DNA from: Davidsoniella eucalypti
Taxonomy: Eukaryota > Ascomycota > Sordariomycetes > Microascales > Ceratocystidaceae
Assembly: GCA_004009845.1 (NCBI GenBank)
Contig: RMBW01000055.1
Location: 166,867 to 230,866 of the forward strand
Length of the DNA stretch: 64,000 nucleotides
Direction of reading: 5' to 3'
The position numbers were made by a program, and so were the translations under genes. This document shows positions 11,871-21,653 of the stretch, one piece after another. The notes under the pieces are model-generated. The model saw only the letters and a list, made by a program, of their open reading frames with translations. It was not told the origin of the DNA and did no database searches. Numbering within the stretch: the first letter of the stretch is position 1; every line of letters begins with the position of its first letter.

Positions 11871-12157
11871 ATCACCTTTGTATGGCACCTGTCTATAGTT
11901 AAAGACCAACGTGTTGCTGTTTCCGGACATTCGCCCCCCCCCCAATTTCTTTTTCCTATATATACCGCCCTCCCTCCCCCAATTTCTTTTTCTTGTATTT
12001 AAGCATGTTTAACTAACGTCTAACAAGACTTTACCTTTCACATCACAACATCATTACACGTTATCGAATAAATTCCAGCTCTGCTCGGTAGCTAAACAGA
12101 ACACTAAGCACCACCTACTCACTTTGTTTTATCTTTCCCTTTTCATCGAGATCCAAT
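11871..12157. promoter_or_regulatory. Upstream region of the 12158 gene, with short C-rich duplicate
   Basis: Two near-identical pieces reading CCCCCAATTTCTTTTTC lie near 11937-11955 and 11976-11993, the first after a run of ten C. A TATATATA stretch lies between them at about 11957. These lie 150-220 bp before the start codon and could be part of the promoter and leader, but no function is shown. Confidence 0.35.
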
Positions 12158-13381
12158 ATGTCTGGACTTTCGATGACTGCCAAGTGCGCGGAGATCGGCA
12201 AGAAGTATGCCGAGACCGTGAAGTCTCTGGGTGAGGAGCGTGGATTCCAACATGTTGTCCACGCTATCGCTGCTGTGGTACCCAACGGTGGGTACTTCAA
12301 CAGTGTCCTGAAGTCATGCCAGGACATCCCAGAGCCGGTCGTCTCCCGTGTTTGGGACTTGCTAATCCAGCGCCAATTTCCGCAGCTGGTCCGCGAGTTC
12401 AAGTACTCGCCAGAGCCATCTCTGGGTTTTACCTACCATAGGATCTGGCTCGAGTACCAGAAGACCGATGAACTGCGCAAGGACGAGGCCTTGCGGAAAC
12501 TGAGCAATGGTTTCCAGCGGGTGGATAACGCCCGCGTATCAACCACCATCGTTCCTGTTGGCGCTGTCAAGTCAGCAAACTCGGCGAAGAACTACGCGGG
12601 CCGTCAGCAGTTCTTCGCCCCCAAGATGTCCGGGGCCGCCCCCAAGAGCTGGAACACAACCCCCAGCCCGTCTGCCAAGCCGCAGACGATGAACCAGAAG
12701 GCGATGAACAAGATCCGCAAGGATGCCGCCTTCATCTCGAGCACCCGCAACAGAGGTGCCAACGCTTCCACCCCTAAGCCAGTGATGAGCAAGAGCTCTG
12801 CTGTGGGTGGTGTATTCAAGCCCCGTCGTGCAGCGGGCGGCCTTTTCAAGCACGACACGAAGGCCGCTAGCTACGCCGCCCACGCCACCGCGGTCCAGGA
12901 GGTCATGGGGACCATTGCCAGACCCATTACCTCACGCACTGTGCGGTATAGGTCTCCCGACAGCGACTCGTCGCAATCGACCACTGCAACGGGCAGTCCG
13001 GCCTCCGTGGACTTCGATCGGGCCGTTAGCACGCCCCAGGCGCCGCCCAAGCGCCTGTACGGCCCGAACACCACGCGGTGGCACATGAATAAGCCCACCA
13101 CGCGGCCGGAGGAGTTGCTAGGCAACTCGTCGTTGCCCAAGCGTCGCAAGGCGGTTCCGGTGCCGGAGGTGCCCCGCAAGTCTGAACCGCCAATCCAGAC
13201 TATTGCGGACCTCCAGGCCCAGACGGCAAGCAGACGGGTAGTCCGTACGATTACGGGCTCCTCTGCCCGTGTCCCTCCGGCCGCGCCACCAGTCGCGGAC
13301 AAGCCCGCGCCATCGAGGCCACAGATCAAACGCAAGAACGGTCTGCTGAGCCAGATGATGAAGAATTCCCACAAGCAGTAA
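12158..13381 (+). CDS. Unrecognised basic, largely disordered protein
   Basis: An intronless frame of 407 residues from MSGLSMTAKCAEIGKKY. The first 130 residues look folded and helical (KYAETVKSLGEERGFQHVV, then EPVVSRVWDLLIQRQFPQL). The remainder is rich in A, P, S, T, K and R, with many basic pairs, and ends RKNGLLSQMMKNSHKQ; this is typical of a disordered nuclear protein. I recognise no domain. The coding region is clearly richer in G+C than its neighbours, with C or G favoured at third positions, which supports real coding but sets it apart. Several long frames on the other strand over the same DNA are shadows of this codon bias. It could be a lineage-specific gene or one acquired from elsewhere. 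Confidence 0.7.
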   Translation: MSGLSMTAKCAEIGKKYAETVKSLGEERGFQHVVHAIAAVVPNGGYFNSVLKSCQDIPEPVVSRVWDLLIQRQFPQLVREFKYSPEPSLGFTYHRIWLEYQKTDELRKDEALRKLSNGFQRVDNARVSTTIVPVGAVKSANSAKNYAGRQQFFAPKMSGAAPKSWNTTPSPSAKPQTMNQKAMNKIRKDAAFISSTRNRGANASTPKPVMSKSSAVGGVFKPRRAAGGLFKHDTKAASYAAHATAVQEVMGTIARPITSRTVRYRSPDSDSSQSTTATGSPASVDFDRAVSTPQAPPKRLYGPNTTRWHMNKPTTRPEELLGNSSLPKRRKAVPVPEVPRKSEPPIQTIADLQAQTASRRVVRTITGSSARVPPAAPPVADKPAPSRPQIKRKNGLLSQMMKNSHKQ

Positions 13382-13987
13382 TGGCTTGGCTTGGGGTTTG
13401 CGAGGTGTGGCGTGGCATAGTATGGGCGTTTTTGGACTTGGGCTCGAGATCATTGTTTGTTCTTCGTCGAGTAGTTTGTCTTATCCAGCAACTACCATGC
13501 GGCTTGGCGTACAATATTGGATACATCTTGGGGAGTTTATGGGTTTATGGGTCTCTGGTTATCTTTTTCGGCGGTTGTTTTTTTTCGGTGGGATATTTGT
13601 TTTTCTTTATTTTTTTTCATATCAAAAATTCTCTTCGTCCAACCTACATTGTTTGACTATGGCATATAATCTGTGACTGATAATATGATACAAATGTGAA
13701 GTTCCACAAATTAAGACAAAACATAGTTTACTATGACAGTATATGATGACTACATACAGATATACTCGATCAATCACCATGACTCCCTGAAATAATTATC
13801 TCTTTTGTACGGTCTTAGAGTTAAAAATATACACCCAGAGCGATCAAAGCCCAAATAGCATTCACTACCTCTTGACTAACGAAGTTTTGGATTGTATGTA
13901 GATAGTAGTATATTTCATATATTCATAAGTAATAGATATGTGTAGGGCATAGCTGAAGCGCAGTGCATGATCATTATCACCATCTCT
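13382..13987. other. Intergenic, convergent 3' ends
   Basis: A 606-bp spacer between the 12158 gene and NEDD8, which converge. A T-rich tract at about 13560-13630 probably belongs to the 3' region of the plus-strand gene. No gene is seen. Confidence 0.4.
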
Positions 13988-14650
13988 TTAGTATCCTCCA
14001 CGAAGAGCCAGAACCAAATGCAACGTCTCGCCAGGGTTCAGGTTATATTCTTTCGCTGTCTTATCGTCGGTCCTATGAATGTCAAAAAAAGCGGTTAGCG
14101 AGTGGTTCGTCTTCCAAAGTCATAGTGGTATAAAGCCGCAGAAGCATGACAGCTCAAGAGGTGAGGGGGGGGGGGGGGGGGGGGGGGGTGATCTCGTACA
14201 TTTGCTTGCCGCGGAAAATTAGACGTTGTTGGGCGGGTGGGATGCCTTCTTTCTCTTCGACGAGCTCCTTGATCTGGATGATCTATAGTAGATAATAACG
14301 GCAACATGTTAGTAATATGGCATTTTATGCATTGGGTAAAGCTGCTTGATATCGGGCATAGTCTCGTTTAGTTGGGCGTTGAAGTTTCGTTGCGCGTCAC
14401 GATAGTTTGTGAATTACGTTGTAATGTTAGCAGTAAGAAAGTGCCGAGATTGAACGTGCCTTGTATTGAGGCTCGATGTTGAGCTCAATCTCCTTGCCGG
14501 TGAGGGTGCGAATCCTATTGTTGCATTAACCATTAGTCGAGCTCCAAGACGCTACTACAATTTGCCAATAATATCGCGAGTTTAGTGCATAGTCGCTACA
14601 CTCTAAAGGTTGGTCGCAAGATGAGGGGCAGGACGTTACTTGATGAGCAT
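13988..14650 (-). CDS. RUB1: NEDD8/Rub1 ubiquitin-like modifier
   Basis: Four small exons (14650-14640, 14514-14460, 14282-14200, 14072-13988) join to 77 residues, the usual length. The protein reads MLIKIRTLTGKEIELNIEPQ, then IKELVEEKEGIPPAQQRLIF and RGKQM, and ends LHLVLALRGGY. The terminal diglycine, followed here by one tyrosine, is the conjugation site; NEDD8 is attached to cullins and so activates SCF-type ubiquitin ligases. The arginine-free EEKEGIPPAQQRLIF loop and LALRGG tail separate it from ubiquitin (LVLRLRGG). Intron 1 (125 nt) and intron 3 are GT-AG. Intron 2 starts GC (AAG|GCACGT), which the protein alignment requires. Intron 3 contains a run of 24 G on the plus strand. Confidence 0.93.
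14165..14188 (+). repeat. G24 homopolymer inside a NEDD8 intron
   Basis: Twenty-four consecutive G on the plus strand (C on the coding strand) lie within intron 3 of NEDD8. Such tracts are unstable, and their length in an assembly is unreliable. Confidence 0.95.
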
Positions 14651-15254
14651 GGTGAGTGAATATTTAGCGCGATGATATTCGTAAGGGTGGAAATGAAAGG
14701 AAATTGTAGCTCGTCGATTTGCAACCGAAGAAGAATAACATACAAGACGTTGAAGTTGGGTCTTTTCGTCGCTTCGAAATATGAGTATTAGGTTGATTCA
14801 AGCTGCAGTTCTAGCGTGTAACCCTATTGTTACTGCCTGGGAAAACCCAGGGTTAGGCGCATATATGTAGGTACCTTAGTGCAACCTCAAAAAGCTCAGC
14901 TTTGGCGGGGTTGCGGGGCATCATAAAAGTGGCGTCACAATAACTTGAAAATGCATTGAGAAGTCGGCGAGTTTGATACGAACTTCCGTGATGGAGTTAT
15001 ATATATGTATTTCTTATACGAAAATGAAGCATTACACGTGTTAAAACAAAAAAAAAACATTAAAAAAAGCTTTGGCTATCAGTAGAATACAGTGGAGATT
15101 TCCGTAGCCGTCCAGATTCCCCAGCTAAAACAGCAACTCATCCGCAGTCGCTCCAAATGATAATGATGGTAGTAGTAGTACATGAATTCATCTCGCCATC
15201 CTTCAGGCCCTTTCTGTCGTGTATTTTGGGACAGAGATAGATTATAGAACTTGC
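14651..15254. other. Intergenic, NEDD8 promoter side
   Basis: About 600 bp without a gene, between the start of NEDD8 and the 3' end of prohibitin-2. It contains the NEDD8 promoter. I see nothing else. Confidence 0.4.
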
Positions 15255-16319
15255 TTATTTATCATCGAAGACGTTTAGGCCTAGACCCTCAGAGTCGAGT
15301 AAGAGCTTGTTGCGGCCACCGCCCTCCTGTATCAAGTTGGCAATGAGACGGGCATTCTCGATCTTCTTCAGCTCGAGGTAGGCCTTGCTCTTCTTGACAG
15401 CTTCACCAATCAGCTCGGCAGAACGGGCCTCACCCTGGGCCTTGACAACCATGGCCTGCTTCTCCTGGCGAGCCTTGTCAACAACAAAGGCAGCACGCTG
15501 GGCTTCTTGCTGAGCGACTTGCTTGGCCTCGACGGCAGCAGTGAACTCAGGCGAGAAAGCAAGGTGCTAAAAATGACATGTGTTAGATTTTTTATAATGA
15601 AGTTGAGAAGAAAGAGAAGCAACGTGAGTATATAGTGGGGTATAAACTTACAGTCAGAGATACATCATCGACGGAGATATTGAATCGCGCCGCACGCTTG
15701 GCTAGGTTCTCACGGACCAGTCTAGCAACCATTTCACGCTGAGTAATCAGCTGGCTGGCATTGAACTGGGCAACCACGCTCTTCAGCACCTCGTTGACGA
15801 TAGAGGGCAGCACGCGCTCGTCGTAGTCAACACCGAGCGTACGGTAGATCTGTGGCAGAGCACCGACCTCGGGGCGTGATAGCACACGGCAGGTAATGTT
15901 CACCATCTGGAGATCTTTGGTACCGGTCAACGAAGCGACATTGCGTGGCTTGGCGCGGACGTCGAACACGATAGGTGTCTCGAACCAAGGGATCATGACG
16001 TGGGTTCCTATAAGAAGCACAATGTATTAGCACTTGGTCGGTTTGTATGGGGAAGACCCGAATCCTACGTACCTTCACTGTAGATCTGCTTGCTGACACC
16101 TCCAAGTCTGGTGTACTTGATGGCACGGTGACCACCATCTACGTTAAACAGGGCGTTGTAGAAGGCATAAGACCCGGCAAAGGCAAGAAGAGACCCGGCA
16201 ATTAGACCGGCACTGGGTGGCTTAGGGCCGCTAGGAAAGCCACCACCGCGGCGGCCGGACTGGGACTGGGCCATCTGGCGCAGCTTGCGAAGATATTGCT
16301 CGATAGGACTCCGCTCCAT
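15255..16319 (-). CDS. PHB2: Prohibitin-2
   Basis: Three exons (16319-16073, 16007-15652, 15566-15255) give 304 residues. Prohibitin-2 forms ring complexes with prohibitin-1 in the mitochondrial inner membrane and acts as a scaffold for membrane proteins and m-AAA proteases. A glycine-rich, basic N terminus precedes one membrane segment (about residues 37-57, AGLIAGSLLAFAGSYAFYNAL). The SPFH/PHB domain follows, with GGHRAIKYTRLGGV, HVMIPWFETPIVFDVRAKPR and DERVLPSIVNEVLKSVVAQ. The C-terminal coiled coil (FVVDKARQEKQAMVVKAQGE) ends in NKLLLDSEGLGLNVFDD. Both introns are GT-AG with GCTAAT or TCTAAC branch sites. It is divergent from PSO2 with 572 bp between the two starts. Confidence 0.95.
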
Positions 16320-16891
16320 TGTGTCGGTAGTATTTAGTGTGATGTGCGGTTAGTTGAGCAACTAGAAAGATGCGATATCGGGTAGTAGATTTCGGGTCTG
16401 AGCTTCGAATCGAGCTTCAATGTCGGTGGTGAGGCCGGAAACTTTGGGGCAGGATAGCAAGGCTGCGGATGACGGAGCATTCGCTTTCAAATTATTTTGC
16501 TTAAATGAAAATTATAGCGATGGTTCCACAAAGGCACCCCGGGCTTTACTTAGCTTTGCGGTTAAGGCGGTGCGCCGATAGTGGGTTACAGGCAGTTTTC
16601 CAGGGAGCTTATAGAGGTTAGGACAAAAGTTTCAGCAGGGATCCAACACTTATTTTGGCCGGTTATTCTAGTATCACGTGATCTGGTGCAAAGGACCTGC
16701 ATGATGTCTTCCTCGCGTTTTGCGTGTCTCAAGGTTCGGCTTTAAGCGGCGGAATAAAAATTGCAATCTTTTTTGTATGAAATCCAAGTATGCACAATCC
16801 TAAACACATGCATATTGTCTCTCGATAGTTCATACTTGACTAGTCTTAATCATTGCTTTGTTACTACATCGTCCTCCCGTATCTATATAAG
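16320..16891. promoter_or_regulatory. Shared divergent promoter region, PHB2 / PSO2
   Basis: This 572-bp gap lies between two divergent start codons, so it must contain both promoters. I see no named motif beyond a CACGTG-like site (ATCACGTGATC) near 16674-16684. Confidence 0.4.
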
Positions 16892-19525
16892 ATGAGTGAG
16901 AAATTTGACTTTGGCAAGAAGAAAAAGAAGCCTGCACAGACAAGACTCGCCTTCACCAAGCTTACGCCCGAAGAGGTCGAAGCTGCCAAGGAGAAGAAGA
17001 AGTCTAAGCCCACTACGACGATCCTCAACTTCTTCAAGAAGATCGATCAAGATGTGCTCTTCATGTCTGAAGATACCAAGACACTGTCGTTCCTAAATGC
17101 CGGCAATAGCGCAGAAGGGGCTCAGTCGGCGGATGTGACGAAAGATGATCCCGATTCTGAGCCTCGATTTAACGAGTCCGACTCGCCCGTGAAACGCCGT
17201 AAACTGAGTCCCCGGCCGGAGCAACAGCGCGATGACCGAGATATAGACCTTCCAAAAGTCGAGCTTCCGCTGTTGGATCACACTCAACAAGACTCGGCCT
17301 CCTTGATCATATCATCGCCCAGCAGGGGTGGTATAGGGATAGGTGGATTTGTACTAGACGATTCCGATGGTGACTCCGATAACGAAGAGGCCTTTAAGCG
17401 CCCTATAGCCAAGGCGGAACCATTAAGCCCTTCGCTAGTCAAAACCTTCACTCTAGACGAGTCAGGAATCATAGAAGAACTCATGAAACGACCCCGGTCG
17501 CCACCCCAGCCTGTCGCAACTGCACCTGTGAAATTAGAAAAGAGTGTATTGGGGCTAGTCGAAGAAGACTTGATGAAGGATGACGATCTTCTCTTCCAAG
17601 AAGATTCTCTAGCGCTTGCAGAAGAAGAGTATGAAGCTATGCTTGCAATCCGTGAACAAGACCGTCGAGAGGCTGCTGAAGATGACATTGAGCTTCCGCC
17701 CATCGACGATGATTTCCACAAACGCCCGGATGTCGAGGTTTCCCTTTGTCCAATATGCTCGGGATCACTTGAGTTCGCATCGACTGACGAAGCAACTCGC
17801 CATGTCAATTCATGTTTAGACGGTAACCCTACGCCGCTTCCCACCAGACCCAAGATCCAGTCGGCTGCTGCGAAGCCTTCATCACCAACTCCATCGAAAG
17901 TGGTACCGTCCATGTTCAAATCAGGGACTTCTTTAGCTGCCAAGGCCGCTGTTCCACGGCCTGGACAGTCCAATCCCTTTGCTCTAGCTGCACAGCCTGC
18001 CTCCAATTCTGCTTTCTCCAAGCTCATGTCCGCGCGTGCCGAAAACAACGCCTGGTCCGAGGCTGCAGAACAGGCTCAGTCGTCAAAAGGCAAGCCGGCT
18101 CATACAAGAACATGTCCGTTTTACAAGATTATGCCTGGATTCTCAATCTGCGTCGACGCTTTTCGCTACGGTGCAGTCCAGGGCTGCAACGCCTACTTCC
18201 TCAGCCACTTTCATAGTGATCACTACATCGGTCTTAGTTCTACCTGGCGCCACGGTCCAATATACGCCAGTAAGGTGACTGGCACGTTAATGAAGAAGCA
18301 GCTGCGGGTTGCTGCTAAATGGGTTGTCGAGTTGGACTGGAATAGTCCCTACGAGGTGCCGGGTACTGATGGCGCAACTGTTACCATGATCCCAGCAAAT
18401 CACTGTCCTGGAAGCTCTCTATTCTTGTTTGAAAAGAAAATGGGCTCAGGGGCGGCAGCAAAGACTACGCGTATCCTCCATTGCGGTGATTTTAGAGCTT
18501 GTGCTGATCATGTTACACACCCACTTTTACGGCCTGATGTCATCGACGCAGTATCAGGGAAGTCTCGACAACAAAAGATAGATATTTGTTATCTGGATAC
18601 AACATACCTAGATCCTCGCTATGCTTTCCCGCCCCAAATGGATGTCATCACGGCCTGTTCCGAGCTTTGTTCTGAGATATACGCCGACCCGGATATGCCA
18701 TGTAAGACCTGGGATCGACTTCAAAAGGGAAACAAAGCAAAGAAAGGAGCTGCCAATAGTAAATTATTTGCCAAAAAAGCCGAGCCTTCTCAAACGGTGC
18801 TTCCTTCTGCTATATCCAAGAAGAAACTGCTTGTAATCTGCGGCACCTATTCCATTGGCAAGGAGCGTGTCTGTGTCGGCATCGCCAAGGCCATGAACAC
18901 CAAGATCTTTGCTCCAGCCCGCAAACTCGCTATATGCAAGGCCCTCGACGATCCCGAGTTAACCTCCTTGCTGACCAACGATCCTCTCGCTGCCCAAGTC
19001 CACCTGCAGGCACTCGGTGAGATCCGACCCGACGTTATTGATGATTACCGACGCAACTATGGCGCACATTTCTCGCGAGTTGTAGCTTTTCGTCCGTCTG
19101 GCTGGACATATCGTCCACATGCTACAGCTGGCGGCGCACCGCCTTCAAATGCCCAGCCTGAACAAATTGCAACCTCCAAGCTTCTTCACAGTGCGTATTG
19201 GCGTGCGAGGTTCAACAAGGAAGATATATCTGCGGCACGTGGTGGCACTAACACAGCATTGTGTTTGGGCGTCCCGTATAGCGAGCACAGCAGTTTCCGC
19301 GAACTGGCATTGTTTGTGATGTCTCTTCATATTGATCGCATTGTCCCGACAGTTAATGTTGGCAGTGATGCTTCGCGGAAGAAGATGAAGGGCTGGACAG
19401 ACAGATGGATTATAGAGAGACGAAAAGGAGGGCTTATCACCCCATTAGAAGGCGACGAGGCGTCTAGAAAAGATGTTATTTTATGGGATGGAAAGCCAGG
19501 AAAAGGCGGTGGTGCATGGTGGTAG
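16892..19525 (+). CDS. PSO2: DNA interstrand-crosslink repair nuclease (Pso2/Snm1)
   Basis: An intronless frame of 877 residues. I start at MSEKFDFGKKKKK; an ATG 13 codons upstream is less plausible. Pso2/Snm1 is a 5' exonuclease of the metallo-beta-lactamase/beta-CASP class that processes crosslinked DNA in the nucleus. The N-terminal 280 residues are acidic and disordered, opening with a PIP-box-like QTRLAFTKL. A UBZ4-type zinc finger (CPICSGSLEF...HVNSC) starts at C286. The lactamase core shows HFHSDH at 439-444, NHCPGS from about 503 and CGDFRA from 531, each with expected metal ligands. The DRMBL part carries LLVICGTYSIGKERV and, near the end, PYSEHSSFREL. A lysine-rich insert (about 610-650) lies inside the catalytic region. 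It converges on LSM2. Confidence 0.93.
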   Translation: MSEKFDFGKKKKKPAQTRLAFTKLTPEEVEAAKEKKKSKPTTTILNFFKKIDQDVLFMSEDTKTLSFLNAGNSAEGAQSADVTKDDPDSEPRFNESDSPVKRRKLSPRPEQQRDDRDIDLPKVELPLLDHTQQDSASLIISSPSRGGIGIGGFVLDDSDGDSDNEEAFKRPIAKAEPLSPSLVKTFTLDESGIIEELMKRPRSPPQPVATAPVKLEKSVLGLVEEDLMKDDDLLFQEDSLALAEEEYEAMLAIREQDRREAAEDDIELPPIDDDFHKRPDVEVSLCPICSGSLEFASTDEATRHVNSCLDGNPTPLPTRPKIQSAAAKPSSPTPSKVVPSMFKSGTSLAAKAAVPRPGQSNPFALAAQPASNSAFSKLMSARAENNAWSEAAEQAQSSKGKPAHTRTCPFYKIMPGFSICVDAFRYGAVQGCNAYFLSHFHSDHYIGLSSTWRHGPIYASKVTGTLMKKQLRVAAKWVVELDWNSPYEVPGTDGATVTMIPANHCPGSSLFLFEKKMGSGAAAKTTRILHCGDFRACADHVTHPLLRPDVIDAVSGKSRQQKIDICYLDTTYLDPRYAFPPQMDVITACSELCSEIYADPDMPCKTWDRLQKGNKAKKGAANSKLFAKKAEPSQTVLPSAISKKKLLVICGTYSIGKERVCVGIAKAMNTKIFAPARKLAICKALDDPELTSLLTNDPLAAQVHLQALGEIRPDVIDDYRRNYGAHFSRVVAFRPSGWTYRPHATAGGAPPSNAQPEQIATSKLLHSAYWRARFNKEDISAARGGTNTALCLGVPYSEHSSFRELALFVMSLHIDRIVPTVNVGSDASRKKMKGWTDRWIIERRKGGLITPLEGDEASRKDVILWDGKPGKGGGAWW

Positions 19526-19845
19526 TTGTAAAGAAAAGAAATGTTTTTGGGGTGTTGTGCCATGATTAGATGGTAGTGTCACCGTGTTGTAGACATGCAT
19601 ATAGAAATAGAAGCCAGCATTGCCTTTCAGAAAGGGATGTGCATATCCCGTTTGTTTGGAATTAAAGAAGTAAAAAAAAAAAAGTCTTGCCCAAAAAGAA
19701 CTGATTATTCTATAAGCAACGCCACTTGAATATATATGCCAATTGACATTCAATGCATTAGGGGTGAAGGTTAGTTTAGTTTGTGATGGTTATGATTTTC
19801 GTATCTCATGTAAAATTCTATGCTTTGCCCAACAGCACAATTTGT
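19526..19845. other. Convergent spacer PSO2 / LSM2
   Basis: This 320-bp gap lies between two converging genes; a run of A at 19673-19682 is the only notable feature. No gene is seen. Confidence 0.4.
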
Positions 19846-20361
19846 TTATTTTGCCTTTTCCCGCTGAGCGGCAGCCTCTGTATGGTTGTCAGTTCGGTCG
19901 ACAGGTAAATATTCATATACTGATACATGACAATCTGGGTTGGGCTTACCTCTTCTTGTGGCGTCTTCTAGTAAAGGAACATCGACGTCGCTGGGGGTCA
20001 GATGAACGTAACGCACCACAGATCCACGGATGAAGGCATTCTTGACAGAGCTCTGTACAATCGGCATTAGCATATTTATATTTCATAATCACAACACCTG
20101 TCATTGGCTCGTTGGCAAGGGGAAACACACCAGGTGAGGATATTTTAGCTCGTTGACAACAGCGATGTTCTCTAGCTTGATGTTCAGATACTGATCTACA
20201 CTCTTGAGAGTGCCGCGGATCTGGATGTCATTCTTTAGCTCCACGGTGACTTCATGGTCAATGAGAGTCTTGAAGAAACTGAGGCATGTGTTAGCTCATA
20301 GGTTCATTGCCTCGATTTTCCGAGTTTGGGAAGTGAGAATATCTGACCTGAAAAAAAGCAT
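19846..20361 (-). CDS. LSM2: U6 snRNA-associated Sm-like protein LSm2
   Basis: Four exons (20361-20348, 20278-20131, 20052-19950, 19877-19846) join to 98 residues. LSm2 is shared by the nuclear LSm2-8 ring that binds the U6 snRNA 3' end and the cytoplasmic LSm1-7 ring that promotes mRNA decapping. The joined protein begins MLFFSFFKTLIDHEV. It has the Sm1 motif (VELKNDIQIRGTLKSVDQYL) and the Sm2 motif (IRGSVVRYV), and between them NIKL and KYPHLSSVKNAF, which closely match the yeast and human proteins as I know them. The first exon carries only 14 nt. Intron starts are GTCAGA, GTGTGT and GTAAGC, with GCTAAC, GCTAAT and ACTGAC branch sites. Confidence 0.93.
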
Positions 20362-21653
20362 TGTGGTGGATGATTGAGGATGGGAGGAGAAGAAATAGAG
20401 AGATATCTAGCAGATTATCGGTATATAAGAGAAAATAGTATGTATAAATGATGTAGATTCAAGTAGAAAAGCACTGTTTGGATATAATAGCTCTATGAGC
20501 GAATCAGAGCAAGGCTGTACATCGAACTTTTGGCTAAAACGTCACAAGCTTGCCTTCTAAAGGAACAGAGACTCAAGGCTGGGCCTTGCGATAATGGGCT
20601 CAAAATTAATGTGTGGCAATTGTTAAGCAAACGGATTAATGGGGTCTATTAGCCGAGAATCTTCCGGTATTCAGTTACGGTATTCACGACGATTACAAAA
20701 TGGGCCCCGCTTGGATGAGCGCAAGAAAGAGCCTAAGGGGAAACTTCGGAAAGGAAAGGCAAGGCAAAAGTAGTTACGTTTTGCTCTTAGGACTTGAAAT
20801 TGTCTTATTATAGGGCCTTTTTCAATGTAAATCGGTCATTCTCCTCATGCATTTTTTACCAAAATAAGCCTTGATTAAACCTTGTTTGTCTACATACATA
20901 ACTTGGGCCAATGCAGTTTACTTATCCATTAAATAGAAGAGAGAGGCGGAGCAAGAGCCATGAAAGAATATCAGAGGTATACAGACAATAATAATTAGAG
21001 TAGTCTTTTTGTAGAGCACAGTCAAGAAAAGAAGGTATATTTCAATCAAAAGCACTTACTTTTGTAATTGGCTTTCAAAGACTTGCATATGTACGATTCT
21101 TAACTTTGGACCATGATGTGATATGCTTGATAATCTTGTCTATTGTTACAAATAGTAGAGCAGTAGAAACAGTAAGTACGGAACAAGACTTCTACAATTC
21201 CTTAAACACCATCCCATACGTCTTTGCGCCCAACCTACGAAGGACCACCTGAACTCTGAGTCTGACTTCGAGTCTCTTGGTATCTTGGGTCCCTACAAAT
21301 CGAAGCGAGAGTCGCAATTGCCATGGACATCAAGTACCTGATACCTTTTAAGACACTTTAGCAAGCTAAACTTCAATTTAACTTCAACTTCAACTTCACG
21401 CTTATACAGCAAGTAAGAAGACCTAGGAGAAAGTAATGTAACTTTTTTGATTCTACTGGATATTTATATCAACTCCAAAATCAATCCCATACAATGCAGA
21501 AAATGAAAAGAAAATGAAACCGCGGCATATAACATAGATAGCGAATAGAAACAGAACACCCGAGATTATCCCACTAACATGGCTCATTTGGCATGAATGC
21601 GCCTGATATAAACTCAACCCTCTTTCACAATAACATTTATACACTGATCGTGA
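20362..21653. other. Gene-free stretch of 1.3 kb
   Basis: No gene recognised. It contains the promoter of LSM2 on its left and the 3' region of UTP12 on its right. Confidence 0.4.

Noticed and set aside
12572..13374. Long minus-strand frames opposite the 12158 gene
   Set aside because: They are shadows produced by the G+C-rich third positions of the plus-strand gene and encode no recognisable protein.
14165..14188. G24 run as a regulatory G-quadruplex
   Set aside because: A pure homopolymer inside an intron can fold, but nothing in the sequence points to a function, and its length may be an assembly artefact.
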